Shown: one piece after another, positions 57,580 to 64,000 of the stretch
Position numbering within the stretch: the stretch's first letter is position 1
Layout of the letters: each line of letters begins with the position of its first letter
DNA from: Synechococcus sp. BL107
GTDB taxonomy: Bacteria > Cyanobacteriota > Cyanobacteriia > PCC-6307 > Cyanobiaceae
Assembly (NCBI RefSeq): GCF_000153805.1
Contig: NZ_DS022298.1
Span: 132,616 to 196,615 of the forward strand
Direction of reading: 5' to 3'
DNA length: 64,000 nt
Notes under the pieces: generated by a model
What the model was told of the DNA's origin: nothing
The model's database searches: none
What the model saw: only the letters and a program-made list of their open reading frames with translations
Made by a program: the position numbers and the translations under genes

Positions 57580-60500
57580 ACAAATCTCTTAGCAAGCAGT
57601 TCTCTTTACACCTATCAAATAGGGACTTTGTTGCAGCAATTGAAGTTATCAAACAAGCCCGTTCACTTAATTACCCTAATGCGCTTATTAATTACTGGGA
57701 AAATTCACTTTCAAAACTAGAGCCCGGATTCCGTCATCCGTTAGATTATGCACAAGAACCAAACACAAATAATAATAGCTTAAGCTTGAAGTTGGGACCT
57801 AATCTGAGAAACGAATTCCGGAATATTGTATACAAGTATTGCGAAGAAAATAACATTGGCATAGACATAATTAACAGAGTTGTCGATATAACATTTGCAA
57901 ATTTAGATTTAAGTGACGGAAAAATAGTAGTCCCCGATCTGACAGCAAACAAACCAACTGAAAATCTTTTACATTATTCTGCTTATCAATACTCAATTGA
58001 GAATCCCGATGTATCTGAAGCAGTCAAGAAGGGGATAATACCATCCGAAATTGACCACTTTTTAAGGTGCGGCTACATTGAAATTCTCTACGGGAAACGT
58101 TATTGTTCGACTTGCTTTTCACATGAACGAGAAAAATATACCGGAAAACTTCTTTATATTGTAGATGATTACAAAAAATTGGACGAGGAGGAAAGTAATA
58201 TTTTAAAGTCTCCTCAATTAGATAAATTAATGGGAGATATACTTGGCCTAAAAGATAATACTGTCTATACCAGTAGTGGATCAAGCTTGGACATTGAAGC
58301 ATATCTTTTTCAAAATATATCAGAATATCACAACATATGCATACTTTTACCACATAAGACTTTAGCCCCTGCAGCCAATAAATGGATTCTTGATATCAAG
58401 TTAAAAGATCGAACTGCTATTTTTGGCTATTCTACAAGCCAAGGCAAATTTTGCTCTGTATCAGAATACTCATATGCAAATATGCTGGCCTCTGACGTTA
58501 CAAATGGATGCGTAATAGTTAATTCTATTGAGGCATTATCTGTGGTAGCTGAACTTAGAGACTATGAAACTGGATATGGTTTTTATCATGCTTTAGTCCT
58601 TCAAATGCAAAAGAATGGGGTGGAATTTTGTTTAAAAACCGAAATACTAAGTCAAACTAGAAATGATGAGAATATAAAAATAAATTCTGAAAAAAATGAT
58701 TGCTGGTCACCCTTTTTCTGGGCAACATCAGCTAATAATAGAAGCACATGTCCCTTAACTTTAATTCGACGCGATTTTATTAAAACCTGGACTAAAGAGG
58801 TAGCACATAGAAGTAAAAGTAATGGCGTTATAAATACTGAAGATAACCTTTCGATAGATCGAGAAAAATTGGTGATGAAGTTAAAACCAAGTGTAGACAA
58901 TATGGTTGCCATAATTATTCCATTTAAAGACAAGATACATTTGCTTGAGAATTGTGCTGACTCATTAATGGCCAAAAAAGAAGAGGTAGGTTTTAAAATT
59001 TATGCAATTGACAATAACTCTAGCGAGCCAGGAACTTTTGAAGGTTTAGAGCGATTGAAAAACAAATATCAAGATCAGTTCATCTGCATAAACTCTCCTG
59101 GAGAATTTAATTATTCCAAAATCAACAATGGAGCCGTCAGTATTGTTGAAGAAGAATATATTTTATTTTTAAATAATGACATATTGATTGATTCAAGCTT
59201 TGCGATAACTACACTCTTAAACACTCACTACTTTTATAATGCCATCATAACAGGCTCAAAATTACTATACCCAAGTGGTAAAATACAGCATAATGGATTA
59301 GCAATTACGCAAGAAAAACATATTGCAGTTCATAGTCCATTTAGAGGACAAAATACAAATTTGAATCATGAACTGAAAACAGATTTCGATTCACATCCAT
59401 GGGATCGAACCCATGAATGCTCTGCAGTGACAGCCGCATGTATGCTCATGAAGAAGGAAGATTTTCTCAGTATTGGTGGTTTTGATGAAACATTTAAAGT
59501 TGCTTATAATGATGTAGATTTATGCTTTCGAGCAAAGGAAAAATATATAACAAGGCCTATCATATGCTGTACGGATACAAAAATATTACATTTAGAATCT
59601 GAATCAAGAGGCTTGGATAATGACAATGAGAAGGCAGCCCGTCTTTATCATGAAAGAGTCAAACTGGTAAATCGACATGAGAATATATTTAATCATCCCG
59701 ATATATTTACAGGTATCAATAGCACTTTTGATGATATACAAAGGTTTATAAAAACAAGTTTTGATCGTAAATTCATCGATCTGTCGTCATCACGGACATC
59801 AGATATAAATCTTGAAGAGCTCGATATTTATGAATCAAATGACGGTAAGACACAAAAATATGCCTGCATATTTGTGCATTATGACAAAGACTCTCTGATC
59901 TCCGCAGATTGTGTTCATCATGTAGAGAAACTAAGTGAATATTGTGATCTTTTCTTTGTTTCTAGTTCTGAATATCTAAAAAAATTACCAGAGCAAGTTA
60001 AAAAGATTAAACCTTTTTGCAAACAAATTTTAATCCGTAAGAATAGTGGTTATGATTTTGGATGTTGGTCGCATGTAATCAGAAAAAACTATGGTCAACT
60101 TTGTGAATATAAAGGCGTGCTACTGGCCAACGACAGCAATTGGGGTCCATTAGACGATTTTTCTGACACTTTTTTAAAGATCAATAATCTTTTGAATGAC
60201 GTAGATTACATAGGATTAACTTCTTCAACAACACCAACATGGCACCTGCAAAGCTTTTTTGTAATGTACTCCAAGAAAGTGTTTAGCTCATCATACTTTA
60301 AACAGCACTGGTTTAACATCGGTATACTCAACTCAAAGTTTGATATAGTTATGAGGTATGAAGTTGATTGGTGTACTCGGCTCAAAAGATTAGGTTTTAC
60401 CGGTACGTCATTATATGGAAACTCATCCACTGCTAGCAATCCAACACATGTGGATTGGGAAAAATTGATCAAAAATAAATATCCATACCTCAAAAAAGAA

Positions 60501-60686
60501 TTAATCAGGGAAAATCCTTTGAGAATTGATCTAAGCGAATTGCCAACAATTTTGTCATCTTACGATTGGGGTTGGAGAGATGCTTTGTTAGATTACTTAA
60601 AACGTTATGGCAAGGAGAAATCAAATATAGCAGCATCACTTCGGCCTAATGAATCACTATATGAGCAACCCTCAGTGACCGAATGA
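57576..60686 (+). CDS. Multidomain glycosyltransferase (GT2 plus RgpF-like)
   Basis: 1036 residues. Residues ~125-180 contain the NPDV-x(n)-HFL-x-CG-x-E-x(3)-GKR motif (SIENPDVS and EIDHFLRCGYIE), a short unit common at the N-termini of such enzymes. An unusual region follows to ~430. A GT2 domain spans about 440-700: MVAIIIPFKDKI, LFLNNDILI, GGFDETFKVAYNDVDL. A rhamnan-synthesis F-like domain spans about 760-1010: FVHYDKDS, SGYDFGCWSH, LANDSNWGPL. It would add sugars, possibly rhamnose, to a cell-surface polymer. It overlaps the next gene by 4 nt (ATGA). AT-rich, unlike the housekeeping genes. Confidence 0.85.
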   Translation: MNKSLSKQFSLHLSNRDFVAAIEVIKQARSLNYPNALINYWENSLSKLEPGFRHPLDYAQEPNTNNNSLSLKLGPNLRNEFRNIVYKYCEENNIGIDIINRVVDITFANLDLSDGKIVVPDLTANKPTENLLHYSAYQYSIENPDVSEAVKKGIIPSEIDHFLRCGYIEILYGKRYCSTCFSHEREKYTGKLLYIVDDYKKLDEEESNILKSPQLDKLMGDILGLKDNTVYTSSGSSLDIEAYLFQNISEYHNICILLPHKTLAPAANKWILDIKLKDRTAIFGYSTSQGKFCSVSEYSYANMLASDVTNGCVIVNSIEALSVVAELRDYETGYGFYHALVLQMQKNGVEFCLKTEILSQTRNDENIKINSEKNDCWSPFFWATSANNRSTCPLTLIRRDFIKTWTKEVAHRSKSNGVINTEDNLSIDREKLVMKLKPSVDNMVAIIIPFKDKIHLLENCADSLMAKKEEVGFKIYAIDNNSSEPGTFEGLERLKNKYQDQFICINSPGEFNYSKINNGAVSIVEEEYILFLNNDILIDSSFAITTLLNTHYFYNAIITGSKLLYPSGKIQHNGLAITQEKHIAVHSPFRGQNTNLNHELKTDFDSHPWDRTHECSAVTAACMLMKKEDFLSIGGFDETFKVAYNDVDLCFRAKEKYITRPIICCTDTKILHLESESRGLDNDNEKAARLYHERVKLVNRHENIFNHPDIFTGINSTFDDIQRFIKTSFDRKFIDLSSSRTSDINLEELDIYESNDGKTQKYACIFVHYDKDSLISADCVHHVEKLSEYCDLFFVSSSEYLKKLPEQVKKIKPFCKQILIRKNSGYDFGCWSHVIRKNYGQLCEYKGVLLANDSNWGPLDDFSDTFLKINNLLNDVDYIGLTSSTTPTWHLQSFFVMYSKKVFSSSYFKQHWFNIGILNSKFDIVMRYEVDWCTRLKRLGFTGTSLYGNSSTASNPTHVDWEKLIKNKYPYLKKELIRENPLRIDLSELPTILSSYDWGWRDALLDYLKRYGKEKSNIAASLRPNESLYEQPSVTE

Positions 60687-63600
60687 GCACTACTCTTGAA
60701 CCTATTTTGTCTTTCTCTAGGCGAGCATATATATCCAAAGTAAAAGGGGATATATATGCTAATTATGCAATTTCTAGTCAGTGTGAAACCCTAGGGTTCC
60801 CTACTAATTTCGTTGATAGCCTGAGGAGTTTTTATCAAATAAGACAAAATTATATAGATTTAATTAGACCCTACTGTTGTAGCCGTCATTATTTTAGCTC
60901 TTACCTCAATTCTGATCTTTACTACAAAATACATTCGTTAGACCAGTACCCTATCATCGAAAATAGCAGTGATATTCAGGGAACTGAAATCGCTGACATC
61001 AAACAATTTGCGATTCAATCTGGATATTTTGATCCAAATTTCTATAGACTGACTAATCCGGACCTCTACCACTGTTCTAATGCCGAACTAGTTAATCATT
61101 TTTTTGATAATTCAGTAAATGAACCAAATAGGGACCCAAGTCAGTACTTTAGTGTTTCTCAATATTATAATCTGCACCCTGATGTTAAAGATGCTCAGCT
61201 TAATGCGTTAAGGCATTATTTGATGTATGGGAATATTGATGAACGGCAACACGCGCCAAGCAACAAAATATTAGACTCGCTCGTAACACTTAGAGATCAT
61301 ATTGACATATTAGATCATTCAGGGAAATGCAAGACATCAATATTTCAAGAATGTCAGGTTGCCATTTATCTGCATATTTATTATCCAGAATCTTTGCATG
61401 AATTTCTGGAATACCTTACTGTACTGCCATCTCAGATCAGATTAGTAATTACAACAACAACCTCTGAGAAAAAAGAACTCATCATTGAAATATTGGAACG
61501 AGCACTTTTAATAAATCGCCTTGACCTATGTCATGTTTATCACGAAAATAAAGGTAGAGATATTGGTGCTTTTATCAATATCTATGATGAGCTAATTAAG
61601 TATGATGTTGTATGTAAGTTACATGCTAAGAAAAGTCCTCACCTTGGAGAGTTCGGGAAAAGCTGGTTTAGATACCTCATTCGATCTACAATTGGCAACC
61701 AATCTGCAATTGAAAATATAGTTAATATTCTTTATCATAGTAAGGATATTGGCATACTTGCTCCGACAAGTTTTCAGGGAACAAACAACCATGACTGGGC
61801 ATCAAATTTTGACATTTCACAATCCATTTCGGATCACATATTTAATTCTGAATTAGATATTAACAAAGAAAAACTTCGTTATCCTTCAGCCACTGTCTTT
61901 TGGTTTAAACCTGAAGCTTTAAATCAACAACAATTTAGGTCTATTCAACCAGACTTTTTCCCTGAGGAACCAATACCTATTGATGGGACTACTGCACATT
62001 CACTAGAGAGACTTATTCCATATATATCAATTCTTAATGGGCTTAAAACACTATATTATTTTGATCCGTCATTATATTTGAAATCGATTAAAGAGTGGAA
62101 TGTACTTGAAAGTATCAAAGCCTGTGATGATCGTAATACCTTCATAATTGTTGGTCACGATGCAAGTAACAGCGGAGCGCCTCGTACTGCTTTGGCCTTA
62201 CAACGATCACTGATTAATGACTTGAATTTAAACTGTATAGTAATTCTCCTAAATGACGGGCCACTTTTACAAGCATATAAGGATAATGGTCCGACTTTTG
62301 TATTTAAAAATAATCTTGTACATTCATATTTAAACGCTGTATTTAAGTATTCCGATAGACTGCTTAATGTAGTCACTAATACTGTGATTACTGCTGTCGT
62401 CGGTCAATTAGCTCAGGCTTATGGTCATACTCATGTGGCGCTTGTACACGAGAACGCAGATACGGGGTATTGGCCCTCAGAAATGTTTGGTCATGCACTG
62501 AATGGAGATTTGTGTGTTTTCCCAGGAGAAGGAGTCGCTCAAGCTGCATATACAATATGTAATATTGATGCGCCCAAAAATGTTGCTATTCGGCCACAAG
62601 GTATTTATCGACATAATTTTCCTGACTTATTAATTGACGAATGCTATGAATCTGTTCGCACAGAGCTGGGCATTCCCAAAGACTCAAAGATCATACTAGG
62701 TTGTGGCACAATAGAGCCAAGGAAAGGTGTTGATATCTTTATTGAAACGGCAGATTTTTTCTTAAATAATAGTAGTGAGAATATATTTTTTTTATGGATA
62801 GGTGATTTACCTGCATCCAAATGTGATGACAGGAATTGGGCCGAACAGTTACTGGATAAGCTTAAGGATCTACCGAATAGTAATTGTCTTATTCTTGGTG
62901 GTTGCACAAAGGCAGATCGCTATTTTCAAGCATGCGATGTCTTCTATTTAACGTCTCGTAAGGATCCATTTCCTGGAGTAGTTCTTGAAGCAATGGCTTG
63001 CAAAAAGCCAATAATTGCATTTGAAGATGCAACTGATGTAGGAAATGCCTTCAATGATGGTACTGGAGGTTTTTTGTTGAGTCAATTTGATGTGACATTA
63101 GCCGCAGAAAAAATATATTTGTATATAAAAAATCCTCAGCTTGCATATGATGCTGGAATTCATAACGAAAATGTAATCCAACGTGATTATATATTTTCGA
63201 AATATGCAAATTTTTTAATTGAAAGGTCAAACTTGCTTCGCTCTGCAAAGCTTCAGTCCGATTCAGTTATCAGCTTTATCGTTCCTATTTTTAAAACCCC
63301 TCTACTCTACCTTCAGCAATTATTATCTTCAGTCCAATCTCAATCTTATCCCAATTGGGAACTTTGTCTAGGTGGTGGTGATCTTGATCAAGATGTATTG
63401 TCTTATTTAAATTATAAAATGCTAAGTGATCATCGCATTAAATATATTGAAGTAAACTCTTCTGAACAAGGAATATCAGTAAATTCTAATGCTGCAATTT
63501 CTATCTGTACAGGCAAATATATTGCACTTCTGGATCACGATGATTTATTGTCAGCAAACTGTGCTCTTGAGATTATATCTATTCATGAAGAAAATGACTG

Positions 63601-64000
63601 CGACTTTGTTTATACAGCTGAAGACAAAGTTGACGGCACAGGCCTGAATTTTTATGGCCCTGTCTATAAAAATGTGTACTCAGAAGAAAAGCTACTCAAG
63701 AATAATTATATTACACATCTGTCATCATTCTCGCGAGAACTAATTAAGGAGATTGGCGGATTTCGCCCTGAATATGACGGTGCACAAGATTATGACTTGA
63801 TTTTGAGGGCCTCTTCTCATGCAAAAAAAATATTTTATCTTCCTCGGGTTCTTTATCATTGGAGAGTCTTCGAGGATTCAACTTCGGGCGGTTCTCCTGA
63901 ATCTAAACCTTACGCAATTGAAGCTGGTCGAAAAGCCGTGGAAACATTTCTAATAGAGAAAGGAAAAGTCAGATTTACCGTTCAAAATAGTAAAATTCCA
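60683..64000 (+). CDS. Very large glycosyltransferase (RgpF + GT4 + GT2), 3' end beyond window
   Basis: Open frame from ATG 60683 (overlapping the previous stop) to the last base, 1106 codons without a stop, so the gene is incomplete here. Residues ~113-200 hold two copies of the FDPNFYRLTNPDL / HYLMYGNIDERQ motif. RgpF-like domain ~225-480 (VAIYLHIYYPESLHEF, HENKGRDIGAF, KLHAKKSPH). GT4 domain ~485-850 (FIIVGHDASNSGAPRTAL, LGCGTIEPRKGVDIF, GVVLEAMACKKP). GT2 domain from ~860 (SFIVPIFKTPLLYL, LLDHDDLLS, GGFRPEYDGAQDYDL). Three transferase modules in one chain suggest stepwise building of a repeat unit. Confidence 0.85.
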   Translation, partial: MSTTLEPILSFSRRAYISKVKGDIYANYAISSQCETLGFPTNFVDSLRSFYQIRQNYIDLIRPYCCSRHYFSSYLNSDLYYKIHSLDQYPIIENSSDIQGTEIADIKQFAIQSGYFDPNFYRLTNPDLYHCSNAELVNHFFDNSVNEPNRDPSQYFSVSQYYNLHPDVKDAQLNALRHYLMYGNIDERQHAPSNKILDSLVTLRDHIDILDHSGKCKTSIFQECQVAIYLHIYYPESLHEFLEYLTVLPSQIRLVITTTTSEKKELIIEILERALLINRLDLCHVYHENKGRDIGAFINIYDELIKYDVVCKLHAKKSPHLGEFGKSWFRYLIRSTIGNQSAIENIVNILYHSKDIGILAPTSFQGTNNHDWASNFDISQSISDHIFNSELDINKEKLRYPSATVFWFKPEALNQQQFRSIQPDFFPEEPIPIDGTTAHSLERLIPYISILNGLKTLYYFDPSLYLKSIKEWNVLESIKACDDRNTFIIVGHDASNSGAPRTALALQRSLINDLNLNCIVILLNDGPLLQAYKDNGPTFVFKNNLVHSYLNAVFKYSDRLLNVVTNTVITAVVGQLAQAYGHTHVALVHENADTGYWPSEMFGHALNGDLCVFPGEGVAQAAYTICNIDAPKNVAIRPQGIYRHNFPDLLIDECYESVRTELGIPKDSKIILGCGTIEPRKGVDIFIETADFFLNNSSENIFFLWIGDLPASKCDDRNWAEQLLDKLKDLPNSNCLILGGCTKADRYFQACDVFYLTSRKDPFPGVVLEAMACKKPIIAFEDATDVGNAFNDGTGGFLLSQFDVTLAAEKIYLYIKNPQLAYDAGIHNENVIQRDYIFSKYANFLIERSNLLRSAKLQSDSVISFIVPIFKTPLLYLQQLLSSVQSQSYPNWELCLGGGDLDQDVLSYLNYKMLSDHRIKYIEVNSSEQGISVNSNAAISICTGKYIALLDHDDLLSANCALEIISIHEENDCDFVYTAEDKVDGTGLNFYGPVYKNVYSEEKLLKNNYITHLSSFSRELIKEIGGFRPEYDGAQDYDLILRASSHAKKIFYLPRVLYHWRVFEDSTSGGSPESKPYAIEAGRKAVETFLIEKGKVRFTVQNSKIP

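Overview
The window looks like a chromosomal segment of a marine Synechococcus-type cyanobacterium. Pointers are a heme oxygenase for phycobilin synthesis, a cyanobacterial-length isocitrate dehydrogenase, glycolate oxidase subunits (photorespiration), an NADH-dehydrogenase-like/SelD fusion, rnpB placed directly in front of rnc, and very dense packing of GC-rich genes with 1-8 nt overlaps. The species call is inference from gene content, not from a search.

Layout. 1-6.8 kb (minus strand): UDP-glucuronate and UDP-xylose synthesis (ugd, uxs) coupled to hisS, then a GT4 glycosyltransferase and the wreck of a type I secretion operon. An intact PpiC-type isomerase is followed by only the first ~80 codons of a cyclic-nucleotide-domain ABC transporter, joined to the 3' part of an HlyD-type adaptor. 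6.9-12.5 kb: galE coupled to a FAD-oxidoreductase/SelD fusion, a GT39-like membrane protein, and the tRNA CCA enzyme. 12.5-23.5 kb: all four Kdo genes (kdsD, kdsC, kdsB, kdsA) mixed with two sulfotransferases, a GT8-like transferase, pcrA, an unrecognised coupled gene and an EpsG/Wzy-like polymerase. This suggests an acidic, possibly sulfated, Kdo-containing surface polysaccharide. 23.5-34 kb (minus strand): a tightly overlapped run of six glycosyltransferases and one MsbA-type ABC exporter. Two of the glycosyltransferases, of different fold, share a C-terminal module I do not recognise.

34-53.5 kb is mostly housekeeping: heme oxygenase, MTA/SAH nucleosidase, a GtrA-YdjC fusion facing a GtrB-like transferase, icd, a low-GC membrane protein, glcF and glcE with a DUF1537-type sugar-acid kinase between them on the other strand, an aldose-epimerase-like protein, an alpha/beta hydrolase, a CPA2 antiporter, and glycogen phosphorylase with a clear terminator. 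Small conserved-looking proteins, tRNA-Arg(CCU), rnpB and rnc follow.

From the end of rnc (~54.23 kb) to the window edge the base composition turns sharply AT-rich and spacing loosens. This is an accessory island. It holds a small Nif11-like ORF, an unrecognised 585-residue protein, a 1036-residue GT2/RgpF glycosyltransferase, and an open frame of at least 1106 codons running off the window that combines RgpF, GT4 and GT2 domains. No integrase, transposase, CRISPR array or prophage gene was seen. The overall theme is cell-surface glycan synthesis and export, with old losses (the secretion system) and a foreign-looking glycan island next to the RNA-processing genes.
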